DNA of 64,000 bases, from NCBI RefSeq assembly GCF_009363855.1, contig NZ_CP045423.1:1766001-1830000 (forward strand), read 5' to 3'. A program made the position numbers and the translations under genes. Source of the stretch: Microvirga thermotolerans (lineage in GTDB: Bacteria; Pseudomonadota; Alphaproteobacteria; Rhizobiales; Beijerinckiaceae). Positions 51,955-61,797 of the stretch are shown one piece after another. The notes under the pieces are model-generated. The model was not told where the DNA came from. It worked only from the letters and a program-made list of their open reading frames with translations, and did no database searches. Every line of letters begins with the position of its first letter. Within the stretch, counting starts at the first letter, position 1.

Positions 51955-54279
51955 TCAGCGCAGCCCCCGCTTGGCGAGCGCCCTGGGGCTCGACGTCTTG
52001 AGGGACTTGCCTCGTCCGGACAGGCTGGGATTCGTCATGAAGTACCTGTGGGCGTTGAACGGCTCCTCGCCCTTGGCGGGGGCGATGCGGCGGCTCGTGC
52101 CGTCGGAGAGCACCATCCAGCTCTGCTCGTTGTCGAGAAGGTTGGCGAGCATGATCTGGTCGAGGACCTGCTGGTGGACCGTCGGGTTGAGGATCGGGAG
52201 CAGCGCCTCGACCCGGCGGTCGAGGTTGCGCGGCATGAGGTCGGCGGAGGAGATGTAGACGTGCGCCTTCGGATTGGGCAGGCCGAAGCCGTTGCCGAAG
52301 GCGTAGATCCGGGTGTGCTCCAGGAAGCGCCCGACGATGGACTTGACCCGGATGTTCTCCGACAGGCCCTTGATGCCGGGACGCAGGCAGCAGATGCCGC
52401 GCACCACGAGGTCGATCTGCACGCCCGCGGCGCTCGCGTCGTAGAGCGCGTCGATGATCACCGGGTCCACGAGGGAGTTGCACTTGCCCCAGATCGCCGC
52501 GGGGCGCCCGGCCTTGGCGTGGGCGATCTCCTCGCCGATGTGCTGGAGCAGGCGCTGCTTCAGGTTGATGGGCGACACCGCCATGCGCTCGAGCTCCGCC
52601 GGTTCCGCATAGCCGGTGACGAAGTTGAAGATGCGCGACACGTCGCGGCCGATCACCGGGTCGGCGGTGAAGAAGGACAGGTCCGTGTAGATGCGGGCGG
52701 TGATGGGGTGGTAGTTGCCCGTGCCCACGTGGCAGTAGGTGATGAGCTGGCCGCCCTCGCGGCGCACCACCATCGACAGCTTGGCGTGGGTCTTCAGCTC
52801 GATGAAGCCGAACACCACTTGGGCGCCCGCGCGCTCCAGGTCGCGCGCCCAGCGGATGTTGGCCTCCTCGTCGAAGCGCGCCTTCAGCTCGACTAGGGCG
52901 GTCACCGACTTGCCCGCCTCCGCCGCCTCGGCGAGGGCGGCGACGATGGGCGAGTTCGACGAGGTGCGGTAGAGGGTCTGCTTGATGGCGACCACGTTCG
53001 GGTCCCGCGCCGCCTGATGCAGGAACTGCACGACCGCGTCGAAGGATTCGTAAGGATGATGGACGATGATGTCCTTCTCGCGGATCGCGGCGAAGCAATC
53101 CCCGCTGTGCTCGCGGATGCGCTCGGGAAAGCGCGGGTTGTAGGGCTTGAACTTGAGGTCCGGCCGGTCGAGGCTCACGAGCTGCGACAGGTCGTTGAGG
53201 CCAAGCATGCCGTCGACCACGAACAGCTCGTCCTCGGCGATCTCCAGCTCCTCCACCACGAACTGCCGGAGGTCCTCCGCCATCGCCGCCTCGGCCTCGA
53301 GGCGGATCACGCTGCCCCTGCGGCGGCGCTTGAGGGCCGTCTCGAAATGCCGGACGAGGTCCTCCGCCTCTTCCTCGACCTCGATGTCGGAGTCGCGGAT
53401 GACCCGGAACGCTCCCTGCCCCTGCACGCTGTAGCCGGGGAAGAGGCGGCTCGTGTAGAGCACGATCATCTGTTCCAGGGCGATGAAGCGCGTCGAGCCG
53501 GTCTCCGAGAAATCCGGCAGGCGGATGAAGCGCTCGGCCTTCACCGGGAGGCGGATGAGGGCGTTCAGCACCTTCCCGTCGCTCTGGCGCACCAGCTTGA
53601 GGGCGATGGACGAGCCCAGGTTAGGGATGAAGGGGAACGGATGGGCCGGATCGATGGCGAGCGGCGTCAGCACGGGGAAGATGTGGTTGAGGAAGTAGTC
53701 CTCCAGCCACGAAGCCTCGGGTTTGGTGAGCCCCGCCCCGTCCACGAGGACGATGCCTTCCTCCTGGAGGGCGGCCCGCAGCTCGCGCCAGCGGGCCTGC
53801 TGGTCCGAGGCGAGCTTGGAGACCTCCACGGCGATCCTGGCGAGCTGCTCCTGCGGGGTCAGGCCGTCCTGCGAGGTCGTCGCGACCCCGGAGCGGACCT
53901 GCCCGCGCAGGCCCGCGACGCGCACCATGAAGAACTCGTCGAGGTTGTCCGCCGAGATGGACAGGAACCGCAGCTGCTCCAGGAGCGGATGGTTGCGGTT
54001 CGCGGCTTCCTCGAGGACGCGCCGGTTGAACTGGAGCCAGGAGAGTTCCCGGTTGATGAACCGCTGCGGGAACTGGCGCAGGATCGCCCCGTCGAACTCG
54101 ATGTCCGGCGGCGCCTTGGGCGCCGGCGCCTCGCTGACGATCTCTGCCTCATCCAACACGAGCGCGCTGCGCACGTCCGCCTCCACCGTTTTCCGCGAGG
54201 TCCGTTTTGGTTTGGACTTCGTGACGGTTTCGCGACGGCCGGCTGCCGAAGGCTTCACGTCGTCTTCAATCGATCTCAT
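51955..54279 (-). CDS. ppk: Polyphosphate kinase 1
   Basis: A 774-residue kinase that polymerises the ATP gamma phosphate into polyphosphate. After an unusual acidic/basic N-terminal extension of about 60 residues, the PPK1 core begins [20 protein letters not shown]. The phosphorylated His lies in [20 protein letters not shown] (the first PLD-like HKD segment) and the second active segment is [20 protein letters not shown]. Near the C-terminus are [20 protein letters not shown] and [18 protein letters not shown]. It overlaps the end of hdaA by 14 bp. Confidence 0.97.
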   Translation of the reverse strand: MRSIEDDVKPSAAGRRETVTKSKPKRTSRKTVEADVRSALVLDEAEIVSEAPAPKAPPDIEFDGAILRQFPQRFINRELSWLQFNRRVLEEAANRNHPLLEQLRFLSISADNLDEFFMVRVAGLRGQVRSGVATTSQDGLTPQEQLARIAVEVSKLASDQQARWRELRAALQEEGIVLVDGAGLTKPEASWLEDYFLNHIFPVLTPLAIDPAHPFPFIPNLGSSIALKLVRQSDGKVLNALIRLPVKAERFIRLPDFSETGSTRFIALEQMIVLYTSRLFPGYSVQGQGAFRVIRDSDIEVEEEAEDLVRHFETALKRRRRGSVIRLEAEAAMAEDLRQFVVEELEIAEDELFVVDGMLGLNDLSQLVSLDRPDLKFKPYNPRFPERIREHSGDCFAAIREKDIIVHHPYESFDAVVQFLHQAARDPNVVAIKQTLYRTSSNSPIVAALAEAAEAGKSVTALVELKARFDEEANIRWARDLERAGAQVVFGFIELKTHAKLSMVVRREGGQLITYCHVGTGNYHPITARIYTDLSFFTADPVIGRDVSRIFNFVTGYAEPAELERMAVSPINLKQRLLQHIGEEIAHAKAGRPAAIWGKCNSLVDPVIIDALYDASAAGVQIDLVVRGICCLRPGIKGLSENIRVKSIVGRFLEHTRIYAFGNGFGLPNPKAHVYISSADLMPRNLDRRVEALLPILNPTVHQQVLDQIMLANLLDNEQSWMVLSDGTSRRIAPAKGEEPFNAHRYFMTNPSLSGRGKSLKTSSPRALAKRGLR

Positions 54280-54958
54280 CCGCGTCCCGAATGGCCCCGA
54301 GAACTTCCGATGCGATGGCGCGCGAGACGCGGCGTCCCCGACTGAGGGCCTCCTTGTCGAGGAGCGTCACCACCTCGGCCGCCTTCGTGAGCGACCGCTC
54401 GATGCGCAGAGCAATGTAGTCGACAACGCTGGTGTCGACCACCAGTTGCCGATCGACGAAGAGCTTGACCAGAACCGCCTTGAGAAGCGCGTCGTCGGGC
54501 GGCTCCAGAGAGACGGCCGTCGCGAGGCGAAGCCGCGACAGTAGGTCGGGCGTACGGATGCCCCAGGCGTCCGGCGGCGTCTCGCAGGTCATCAGCACGA
54601 AGGCCTTCCGCTCCCGGGCCAGGTTGAGCAGGTGGAACAGGGCGGCCTCGTCCCGGTCGGCCCGGTCGATGTCCTCGATCGCCAGGGCTCCGTTGGAGAC
54701 GAGATGCGGAACCTTGTCGCCCGTCACCTCGAAGGCGTCCACCGTCCAGGCGCGGGCGGTCTCGGCCCAGATCGCCGCGAGATGGCTCTTGCCGCTGCCG
54801 CGCGGGCCCGTGAGCAGGAGCACCGTGTCCGGCCATTCGGGCCAGCTCTCGATGATCGCATAGGCCTGCTCGTTGGACGGGCTGACGAGAAAGTCCTCCC
54901 GGCCGAAGCGGGGGGCGAGCGGCAGGTCGAAGGCGAGCTGCTTGGGGCCCTCACGCAT
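54266..54958 (-). CDS. hdaA: HdaA, DnaA-related regulator of replication initiation
   Basis: A 230-residue AAA+ protein similar to the central part of DnaA but without its DNA-binding domain. Motifs are [20 protein letters not shown], Walker A in [20 protein letters not shown], the Walker-B-like [20 protein letters not shown], and the sensor region [20 protein letters not shown]. In Caulobacter HdaA works with the sliding clamp to promote DnaA-ATP hydrolysis after initiation. It overlaps the upstream transporter gene by 8 bp and ppk by 14 bp, so all are probably co-translated. Confidence 0.93.
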   Translation of the reverse strand: MREGPKQLAFDLPLAPRFGREDFLVSPSNEQAYAIIESWPEWPDTVLLLTGPRGSGKSHLAAIWAETARAWTVDAFEVTGDKVPHLVSNGALAIEDIDRADRDEAALFHLLNLARERKAFVLMTCETPPDAWGIRTPDLLSRLRLATAVSLEPPDDALLKAVLVKLFVDRQLVVDTSVVDYIALRIERSLTKAAEVVTLLDKEALSRGRRVSRAIASEVLGAIRDADEID

Positions 54959-56072
54959 CGAACTCGATCCGTTTCTTGTCCGTTTCGGGACCCGGCATGA
55001 GGATCACCGGGTCCGTGCCGCGATAGAAGGGGCTTGCAAGGTACTGCCTGAGGGCGAAGCGGGCGATGACGCCGATCGCCGCCGCGAGGGGCACGGCGAG
55101 CAGCAGCCCCACGAAGCCGAACAGGGCGCCGAAGGCGAGCAGCGCGAACATCAGCCAGACCGGATGGAGCCCGACGGAATCGCCTACCAGCTTGGGGGAG
55201 AGGATGTTGCCCTCCACGAACTGGCCGAACACGAACACCCCCAGGGTCGCGAGAATCCAGGTCCAGTCGGGCCAGAACTGAACGATGGCGACGCCCAGGG
55301 ACAGGATCAGGCCCGTGAGGGAACCCACATAGGGGATGAAGCTCAGGATTCCCGAGGTCATGCCGATCATGGCGCCGAAATTGAGCCCGATCAGCGACAG
55401 GCCGACCGCGTAGAACGTGCCGAGGATGATGCAGACCAGGGCCTGCCCGCGTACGAAGCCGGCGATGGCCGTGTCGATGTCCCGGGCGATGGCCCGGATC
55501 GTGTCCCTCTGACGCACCGGCATCCAGGAATCGACCGCGGCGACCATGTGGTCCCAGTCCACCAGCATGTAGAAGGCCACCACCGGCGTCACCACCAGGA
55601 GGGAGAAGATGCTGAGCAGCGCCTGCCCGCCGGACCAGAGGGACTGGATGAAGGTGCCGGCCCAGGCGATGCCCTGGCTCAGGAGGTTGCCGACGGAGGT
55701 CTGCATCTCGGAAAGCGCGCCCGCGCCGCCCAGCTTCTCGACGAGGGGCCCGCCCTGCTCGACGGCAAGCTGCTGAAGCCGGGCCACGTAGCTTGGCAGC
55801 CGCTGGACGAAGGCGCCCACCTGCTGTGCACCGAGCGGCACCACGACCACCAGAAGGACGATGAAGAGCAGGACGAAGATGATGAGGATGACGAGGCTCG
55901 CCCCGAGGCGGCCGATCCCGATGCGCTGGAGCCGGTCGGCCAGCGGGTCGAGGAGGTAGGCCAGCGCGAAGCCCGCGACGAAAGGCAGGAGCACGGTCCG
56001 CAGGACGAGGAGCAGCATCACCGTGACCGCCAGGGCCACGGTCCAGAATGCGATCTGCCTTTGGACCGTCAT
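54951..56072 (-). CDS. AI-2E family transporter (PerM-like)
   Basis: A 373-residue membrane protein with about eight hydrophobic segments. AFWTVALAVTVMLLLVLRTV and LPFVAGFALAYLLDPLADRL are the N-terminal family signature. The soluble middle helix follows (AFVQRLPSYVARLQQLAVEQ), and then GILSFIPYVGSLTGLILSLG and the LVGDSVGLHPVWLMFALLAF motif near residue 310. Despite the name, most members are not shown to export AI-2; ion or small-molecule transport is possible. It overlaps hdaA by 8 bp. This transporter-hdaA-ppk order is common in Rhizobiales. Confidence 0.93.
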   Translation of the reverse strand: MTVQRQIAFWTVALAVTVMLLLVLRTVLLPFVAGFALAYLLDPLADRLQRIGIGRLGASLVILIIFVLLFIVLLVVVVPLGAQQVGAFVQRLPSYVARLQQLAVEQGGPLVEKLGGAGALSEMQTSVGNLLSQGIAWAGTFIQSLWSGGQALLSIFSLLVVTPVVAFYMLVDWDHMVAAVDSWMPVRQRDTIRAIARDIDTAIAGFVRGQALVCIILGTFYAVGLSLIGLNFGAMIGMTSGILSFIPYVGSLTGLILSLGVAIVQFWPDWTWILATLGVFVFGQFVEGNILSPKLVGDSVGLHPVWLMFALLAFGALFGFVGLLLAVPLAAAIGVIARFALRQYLASPFYRGTDPVILMPGPETDKKRIEFDA

Positions 56073-56096
56073 TGCGCCGTCCCGCCTCGTTCCGCC

Positions 56097-56630
56097 TCAG
56101 CCCGTCATGTGCCGGAGCCACCCTCCGAGATAGGCACCCGCCGAGGCTACGGTCAAGGCGGCCACGATCCCCATCATCGCGATCCGGACCGGCTCGGCGA
56201 CCGTGACGTCGAAGGCGTTCGCGGCGAGGACGAAGGCGGCGAAGGCGATCTGCGCGCCGGTGTTGAGCTTGCTGACCAGGAGCGGCTTGATCGCCACCGG
56301 CCTGTGCATGATCCAGGACAGGAGCACGGCCCCGACGATCATCGCATCCCGGGACACGACCGCGATGGCGAGCCAGCCGGGAATGGCTCCCGCCACGGCG
56401 AGGGTGACGTAGATCGACACCAGGAGCGCCTTGTCCGCCACGGGGTCGAGATAGGCCCCGAACTCGCTGCGCATGTCGAAGTGCCGGGCGATGAAGCCGT
56501 CCGCCGCGTCGGACAGGCCCGCCGCGACGAAGAGCACGAAGGCGGCGTCGTAGTGCCCCTGCACGATCATGACGATCAGGAGGGGAACGATGACGAGCCG
56601 GGCGATGGTGATGAGGTTCGGGATGGTCAT
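56097..56630 (-). CDS. CDP-alcohol phosphatidyltransferase family protein
   Basis: A 177-residue inner-membrane enzyme with about five to six membrane segments. The catalytic signature D-x2-D-G-x2-A-R-x(8-9)-G-x3-D-x3-D is intact in LSDAADGFIARHFDMRSEFG plus AYLDPVADKALLV. Resemblance is to PgsA-like phosphatidylglycerophosphate synthases, but genomes often carry a second such enzyme. It may therefore make another phospholipid, such as a cardiolipin precursor. It lies 24 bp upstream of the transporter gene and probably heads that operon. Confidence 0.93.
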   Translation of the reverse strand: MTIPNLITIARLVIVPLLIVMIVQGHYDAAFVLFVAAGLSDAADGFIARHFDMRSEFGAYLDPVADKALLVSIYVTLAVAGAIPGWLAIAVVSRDAMIVGAVLLSWIMHRPVAIKPLLVSKLNTGAQIAFAAFVLAANAFDVTVAEPVRIAMMGIVAALTVASAGAYLGGWLRHMTG

Positions 56631-56775
56631 CGGACAAGATGATGGGGTGCCCGGACCTCGTCCGCAACGGCCAAGCCCGGCGGAACCCTGCCCGGGATCT
56701 GTCGCGAGCGCGAGGCGCGGCCCTGCCGTGTCCCGGGACGGACCCTCACTGCCGCCGACAGGAACGGCCGGCCGC

Positions 56776-57936
56776 TCAGGCCGGCGCGACGGCCCGCATC
56801 TTCACCCGCCCGCGCTCCAGCACGAGGCCGAGCTGCCCGTTCTTCAGCGCCAGGGCCTTTTCCCCGAACAGGGTCCGCCGCCAGCCGTGGAGAGCAGGGA
56901 CGTCGGCCGCGTCGTTCTCGGCGATGGCTTCGAGGTCGTCCACCGTGGCGATGATCTTGGGCGCAACGCCCTCCTGCTCGGCGACCGCCTTGAGCAGCAC
57001 CTTCAGGAGATCGACCACCGCGCCGGTGTTGCCGCGTCCCCGGCTGCGCTCCGGCATGGGCACCGTCGCCGGGTCGCGGGCGAGACCGCGCTCCACGGCC
57101 TCGAGAATGTCGGCCCCGGTGCGCGAGCGCTCGAACCCGTTCGGGATCGTGCGGAGGCGGCCCAGGGCCTCGACGCTGCGGGGCGCCGCGATGGCGATGT
57201 CGACGAGGGCGTCGTCCTTGAGGATGCGCCCGCGCGGCACGTCCCGGCTCTGCGCCTCCCGCTCGCGCCAGGCGGCAACCTCCATGAGCACCGCGACCTC
57301 CTTCGCCTTGCGCAGGCGCCCGGCCAGGCGCTTCCAGGCATGCTCCGGGTCGGCCTGGTAGGTCTCGGGGGAGGAGAGAATGGCCATCTCCTCCGCCAGC
57401 CAGGCGGAGCGGCCGTTCTTCTCGAGCTGGGCGGTGAGCGCCTCGTAGATCTTCACGAGATGGGTGACGTCGGAGAGGGCGTAGGTGAGCTGGGCGTCGG
57501 TGAGCGGGCGGCGGGACCAGTCGGTGAAGCGGGAGGACTTGTCGATGCGGGCCTTGGCGAGGTCGTTGGCGAGCTGCTCGTAGGAGACCGAGTCGCCGTA
57601 GCCGCACACCATGGCCGCCACCTGGGTGTCGAACAGGGGCGCTGGCACCATGCGGCCCAGGTTCCAGACGATTTCCAGGTCCTGCCGGGCGGAGTGAAAC
57701 ACCTTGACCACGCGAGGATCGGCCATCAGCCCGAGGAAGGGCTCCAGGTCCATGTCCGGGGCCAGAGGGTCGACCAGCACGGCATCGGCCGGGTCGGGAC
57801 CTGCCATCTGGATCAGGCAGAGCCGGGGGTAATACGTGGTCTCGCGCAGGAATTCCGTGTCGACGGTCACGAAGGGATGGGCGGCGAGGCGCTCGCAGGC
57901 CCTGCGGAGATCGGCGGTCGTAGAGATCAAGTCCAT
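56776..57936 (-). CDS. rnd: Ribonuclease D
   Basis: A 386-residue 3'-5' exoribonuclease that trims tRNA and other stable RNA precursors. The DEDD-Y catalytic set is visible: Asp and Glu in [20 protein letters not shown], Asp in [14 protein letters not shown], and the Tyr/Asp pair in [20 protein letters not shown]. An HRDC domain follows (about 210-290) and a second helical domain ends the protein. In related genomes rnd is commonly near aspS. Here a peptide-export locus separates them. Confidence 0.96.
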   Translation of the reverse strand: MDLISTTADLRRACERLAAHPFVTVDTEFLRETTYYPRLCLIQMAGPDPADAVLVDPLAPDMDLEPFLGLMADPRVVKVFHSARQDLEIVWNLGRMVPAPLFDTQVAAMVCGYGDSVSYEQLANDLAKARIDKSSRFTDWSRRPLTDAQLTYALSDVTHLVKIYEALTAQLEKNGRSAWLAEEMAILSSPETYQADPEHAWKRLAGRLRKAKEVAVLMEVAAWREREAQSRDVPRGRILKDDALVDIAIAAPRSVEALGRLRTIPNGFERSRTGADILEAVERGLARDPATVPMPERSRGRGNTGAVVDLLKVLLKAVAEQEGVAPKIIATVDDLEAIAENDAADVPALHGWRRTLFGEKALALKNGQLGLVLERGRVKMRAVAPA

Positions 57937-58077
57937 GGGGAAGGGTTTTTAGCGGAGTGCGAGCGATCCCGCGACACCTGTTCTTTAGAACGGGAGCACA
58001 GCCGGGGCAAGGATGAGGGATTCGGCCCCGCCGGGGCGGGAGCGCCGCCCGCTCCCGTTGCGGAGGGTGAGACCGGC

Positions 58078-60246
58078 CTATGCCGCCCCCGTCGCATCCG
58101 CCAGACCCGGCGAGGTGTCGATGAAGGCGAGCGAGCCGGCATCCGTCGTGCCGGCGACCCGCCCGTCGCGAAGGACCACGATGCGGTCGGCGGCGCGAAT
58201 CGTATCGGGACGGTGGGCGATCACGACGCGCGTGATCCTCAGCTGCGCCAGCGCCCGGTTGACCTCCCGCTCCTTGTCGATGTCCAGGCTCGAGGTGCCC
58301 TCGTCCATGAAGAGGATCTTCGGCCTGCGATAGAGGGCGCGCGCCAGGAGGACGCGCTGGCGCTGGCCTCCGGAGAGGATCGTGCCCATGTCGCCGACGA
58401 GGGTGTTGTAGTTCATCGGCATGGCCATGATCTCGTCGTCGATCCCGGCCAGCCCGGCGCATGCGCGCATCCAGTCGAGGTCGGGAGCCGCTTCGAAGAA
58501 GGAGATGTTCTCCGCCAGGGTCCCCGACAGGAGATGATCGTCCTGCATGACGACGCCGACACGGTCCCGGAAGGCGCGGATCCCCACGTGATCGAGCGGC
58601 ATCCCGTCCACGAGCACCGTTCCCGTCCGCGGCCTGAACAGGCCGAGCATGATCTTGAGAAGGGTCGTCTTGCCGCCGCCCGAGGGCCCGGTGATCGCCA
58701 CGAACTCCCCGGGCTCGATCCTGAGGCTGGCGCCCGACAGGACGTCGGGTTCCGTGTCCGCATATCGGTAGGTGACGTCCCGGAGTTCGATCCCGCCCTC
58801 GATCGGCCGCTCCACGAGTCCGTGCGCTCCATGGCCGGGCTCCTTCTCGGTCAGGGCGATGTCGGACAGGCGGGACACGTAGAGGTCCAGAAGCCGGTAC
58901 TGGGCCGTCATCTCGATCAGGCTGGTGGCCTTGTCGAGGAACTGCTGCTTGTAGGACATGAAGGCATAGAGCATCCCGACGCTCATGTCGCCCGCCATGA
59001 CGGCGCGCGCGCCCAGATAGACCACGAGGACGTTCTCGAGCCCGTAAAGCAGCTGATTGGCCGTGGAGAAGCCGATCGAGAGGCGGTTCTGCCGCATCCC
59101 CTTGTTGATCATGTCGGCGTAGCGGTTCTGCCAGAGGGCCTCCCGGTCGGGCTCGCGGCCGAAGATCTTGATGCTCTGGATGGCCCGGACCGTTTCGATG
59201 AAGGTCGTATCCTCCTTCGCCCCGGCCTCGATCGCCTCCTCCTGCGCCTGGCGGAGGACGCGGTACGATACCAGCCGCAGCAGGGCGTAGAGCGCGAGGG
59301 CGGCGAAGACGACCGCGGAAAGGGCGGGGCTGTAGACGAGGATCATCGTGAGCGTCAGAACCGCCATGAGGCCGTCGACGGCCGCCTCGATGAGCCCCTG
59401 CGAGAAGAGGTTCTGAATCGGGACCGTGGCGCCGAACCGGGAGACGATGTCGCCGATATGCCGCTTCTCGAACCATTCGAGCGGCAGGCGCAGAAGGTGG
59501 TGGAAGAGATTCGCGCTCATCTGGAAGTTGAGCGCGTTTCCGAGGAACATCAGGACCTGGGCGCGGAGCCACGACGCGCCCACGTTGATGAGCAGCAGAA
59601 GCGTGAAGCCGATGGCAAGCGCGCCCAGGAGGCCCGTGTCCCCCTTCATGACGGCCTCGTCCACGACGAGCTGCATGTAGAAGGGGCTCGCCAGGGTGAC
59701 GAGCTGAAGGATCGCCGTCAGAACGAGCGCCTGTCCGAGGGCCCGGTTCATGCCTGCCAGACGCCCCCAGAACGCGGAGAGCGGCAGCTTGGCGGTTTCC
59801 TTCTTCCTCTCGAAGCCGCTAGTCGGCGTCAGTTCGAGGGCGACCCCGGTGAAATGCCTGCCGGCCTCCTCCAGGGTGCAGGTGCGGATGCCGAAGGCCG
59901 GATCGTGGATGACGATCCGCCGGCCCTTCACAGCCTTCAGCACCACGAAATGGCTCATGTCCCAGTGCAGGATGCACGGGGTCCTGATCGCGCCCAGCTG
60001 CTCGGGCTCCAGTCGCAGGCCGCGCCCGGTCATCCCGATGCGCTGCGCCAGCCCGAGGATGTCCCGGAGGGTCGTCCCCTTCAGGGACACGGAGAACTTG
60101 CGCCGCAGCCCGATCAGGTCGATCTCGTAGCCGTGATAGGTCGCGATCATGGCGAGGCAGGCAAGCCCGCATTCCGCCGCCTCGGACTGCATGAGCATCG
60201 GAAGGCGCGGGCCGCCCGCGAAATCGATCTTCTCGAGGACGTTCAC
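58078..60246 (-). CDS. Peptidase-containing ABC transporter (C39, double-glycine leader exporter)
   Basis: A 722-residue exporter that cleaves a leader after Gly-Gly and secretes the peptide. The N-terminal C39 peptidase is complete: Gln20 and Cys26 in LMQSEAAECGLACLAMIATY, His99 in LHWDMSHFVVLKAVKG and Asp115 in IHDPAFG. Six membrane segments follow (about 170-450). The ATPase has Walker A GPSGGGKTTLL (about 520), signature LSGGQRQRVLLARALY and Walker B ILFMDEGTSSLD. It starts at GTG, overlapping the HlyD stop as GTGA. In-frame sequence further upstream is an HlyD shadow. Confidence 0.95.
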   Translation of the reverse strand: MNVLEKIDFAGGPRLPMLMQSEAAECGLACLAMIATYHGYEIDLIGLRRKFSVSLKGTTLRDILGLAQRIGMTGRGLRLEPEQLGAIRTPCILHWDMSHFVVLKAVKGRRIVIHDPAFGIRTCTLEEAGRHFTGVALELTPTSGFERKKETAKLPLSAFWGRLAGMNRALGQALVLTAILQLVTLASPFYMQLVVDEAVMKGDTGLLGALAIGFTLLLLINVGASWLRAQVLMFLGNALNFQMSANLFHHLLRLPLEWFEKRHIGDIVSRFGATVPIQNLFSQGLIEAAVDGLMAVLTLTMILVYSPALSAVVFAALALYALLRLVSYRVLRQAQEEAIEAGAKEDTTFIETVRAIQSIKIFGREPDREALWQNRYADMINKGMRQNRLSIGFSTANQLLYGLENVLVVYLGARAVMAGDMSVGMLYAFMSYKQQFLDKATSLIEMTAQYRLLDLYVSRLSDIALTEKEPGHGAHGLVERPIEGGIELRDVTYRYADTEPDVLSGASLRIEPGEFVAITGPSGGGKTTLLKIMLGLFRPRTGTVLVDGMPLDHVGIRAFRDRVGVVMQDDHLLSGTLAENISFFEAAPDLDWMRACAGLAGIDDEIMAMPMNYNTLVGDMGTILSGGQRQRVLLARALYRRPKILFMDEGTSSLDIDKEREVNRALAQLRITRVVIAHRPDTIRAADRIVVLRDGRVAGTTDAGSLAFIDTSPGLADATGAA

Positions 60247-61484
60247 ATGCGCCCCCGGATGCTGAAGAGCGGTTCGAGGAGCCAGGCGAGGAGGGAGCGC
60301 TCCGCGAGGACGATGTCCGCCTGCACGGACATGTCGGGCTGGAGGGGGACCTGACGCCCGAAGGCCTGGATCCTCTGCTGCCTGAGACGTGCGGTGACGC
60401 GATAGGACGGCTCCCTGAGAGCGACCTTGCCGAACACCTCGTTGGGCGCCAGGACGACCTGCGAGACCGTTTCGACGACGCCCTCCTGGCTGCCGAACTG
60501 CTGATAGGGGAAGGCGTCCAGCATCAGGCGAACCGGCTGGCCCGGCTGCACGAACCCGATGGCCCGGCTCGGGACGAAGAGCTCGGCCCGCAATTCCGTC
60601 CCTTCCGGCACGAGGGTGAGGAGAGGGCGGTCGGAATCGACGATCTGGCCGGGGGCGACCTGCAGGGCCGTCACCCGGCCCGCGACGGGCGCCCTGACGA
60701 CCTGCGCCCCGCGCGCCTCGATCTCGGCCCGTTCCCGCTCCCGCTCGGCGAGACTCAGGCGCAGCTGGGACAGGCGCTCGCCCGCCTGCACGGGAAGCTG
60801 CTCGCGCTGCAGTTGCGCCTGCTCGAGATCGCGCGCGATGGCGGCCTGCTGCCGGTCGAGCTCGGCGAGAGTCTGACGGGCAGAGAGGAGGACCCCCTCC
60901 TGCTCCTGAAGGGCGACCTTCGTCCCGTTTCTCCTCTGATAGAGCTCGGCGAGGGTCTGCCGGCGCTCCTCCGCGGCCACGATGCGCTGAGCCTGGATAG
61001 CCCTTTGCACGGCGACGGCCTCCAGCTGCGCCCGGATGCTCTGGATCGACGCATCCAGACGGACGGCCTCGTTCGCGACCCGCGCGGGGTCGGACGCGAT
61101 CTGCTCCTTGATGAGCGCGATTTGGGCGTCCAGATGGGTCAGAAGGGTCGCGCCGAGCGTGCGGCCGCCTTCCAGGCCCTGTTGCGCAGCGACGGTGAAA
61201 AGGATCTGGCCGGCCACGACATGGTCGCCCTCGCGCACGTCGAGGTCCGTCAGAACCCCTCCGCGCTGAGCCGAAACCCGGACGACGCCAGCCTGCGAGA
61301 CGAGGATGCCCGTAGCCGTCTCCTTGCGGGCATATCCGGCCGTCGCGATGAAGGCGACCAGCATCCCCGTCGCGGCAAGGAGGAATCCCCCGAGCAGCCG
61401 CCATGACAACGGGGCGGCCGGCATGGAGGCCGCCGTGTGCTCGCGTCCCGTAAGAACCTGTGACCGGAATAACTGGTGCTTCAA
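60243..61484 (-). CDS. HlyD family adaptor of the peptide exporter
   Basis: The 413-residue periplasmic adaptor. Membrane helix at about 30-50 (RLLGGFLLAATGMLVAFIAT), lipoyl half 1 (VRVSAQRGGVLTDLDVREGD), a long Gln/Glu/Arg coiled coil (about 110-260), lipoyl half 2 (VRAPVAGRVTALQVAPGQIV) and a beta barrel up to PLQPDMSVQADIVLAERSLL, the usual end of bacteriocin/microcin-type adaptors. The start is TTG at 61484, the only suitable codon before the conserved LSWRLLGG. It is co-translated with the C39 ABC gene. A perfect 19-bp palindrome lies 20 bp upstream. Confidence 0.93.
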   Translation of the reverse strand: MKHQLFRSQVLTGREHTAASMPAAPLSWRLLGGFLLAATGMLVAFIATAGYARKETATGILVSQAGVVRVSAQRGGVLTDLDVREGDHVVAGQILFTVAAQQGLEGGRTLGATLLTHLDAQIALIKEQIASDPARVANEAVRLDASIQSIRAQLEAVAVQRAIQAQRIVAAEERRQTLAELYQRRNGTKVALQEQEGVLLSARQTLAELDRQQAAIARDLEQAQLQREQLPVQAGERLSQLRLSLAERERERAEIEARGAQVVRAPVAGRVTALQVAPGQIVDSDRPLLTLVPEGTELRAELFVPSRAIGFVQPGQPVRLMLDAFPYQQFGSQEGVVETVSQVVLAPNEVFGKVALREPSYRVTARLRQQRIQAFGRQVPLQPDMSVQADIVLAERSLLAWLLEPLFSIRGRM

Positions 61485-61504
61485 AGTCAGGAACTGCCCT
61501 TAAA

Positions 61505-61523
61505 TGTGAAACTTAGTTTCACA
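61505..61523. promoter_or_regulatory. 19-bp perfect palindrome upstream of the HlyD gene
   Basis: TGTGAAACTTAGTTTCACA, two 8-bp arms with a 3-nt centre, ends 21 bp before the HlyD start. Its position would let a bound protein block transcription or translation of the exporter. No cognate regulator is known. Confidence 0.6.
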
Positions 61524-61584
61524 GACGGGGCGGTTTGACAAGACGCGGGGACGACGGGGAAGGCGGCACAGGCCTCACGGAAGA

Positions 61585-61599
61585 TTGCGCAGCTGCAAG
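61585..61599. promoter_or_regulatory. Degenerate lux-box-like dyad
   Basis: TTGCGCAGCTGCAAG shares the CTGCAAG right arm and a TTGC left arm with the perfect site at 61650. It may be a second, weaker site. A further half-site (CTTGCAG) lies at 61671-61677. Confidence 0.35.
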
Positions 61600-61649
61600 A
61601 AATCCGACCGTGCCGGCAGTGCGGCAGAGCACATGGCTGGCGCATATTT

Positions 61650-61665
61650 CTTGCAGATCTGCAAG
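61650..61665. promoter_or_regulatory. lux/tra-box-like perfect palindrome
   Basis: CTTGCAGATCTGCAAG is a 16-bp perfect dyad. Its inner 12 bp (TGCAGATCTGCA) equal the core of the Agrobacterium tra box bound by the quorum-sensing regulator TraR. It lies 133 bp upstream of the leader-peptide gene and 166 bp from the exporter start. Confidence 0.5.
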
Positions 61666-61679
61666 CTCGCCTTGCAGAG

Positions 61680-61691
61680 TTCACATGTGAA
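61680..61691. promoter_or_regulatory. 12-bp palindrome in the peptide-gene promoter region
   Basis: TTCACATGTGAA is a perfect dyad 107 bp before the peptide ATG. It repeats the TTCACA/TGTGAA arms of the 19-bp palindrome near the HlyD gene, so the same protein may bind both. Confidence 0.4.
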
Positions 61692-61797
61692 TTGTTCCGA
61701 GCTAAACCAGAGGTTGGTGGGAATAAGAAATGTTATCACGTCTTATTTCTTGAGCTTTGGGCCCATGAGGAACAAAGCTCTTTTGGAGGATTACAAG

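Noticed and set aside
56569-60354. 1261-codon open frame on the plus strand
   Set aside because: It lies antisense to rnd and the C39 exporter, both with full motif sets. The composition is low-complexity and no ribosome site or domain supports it.
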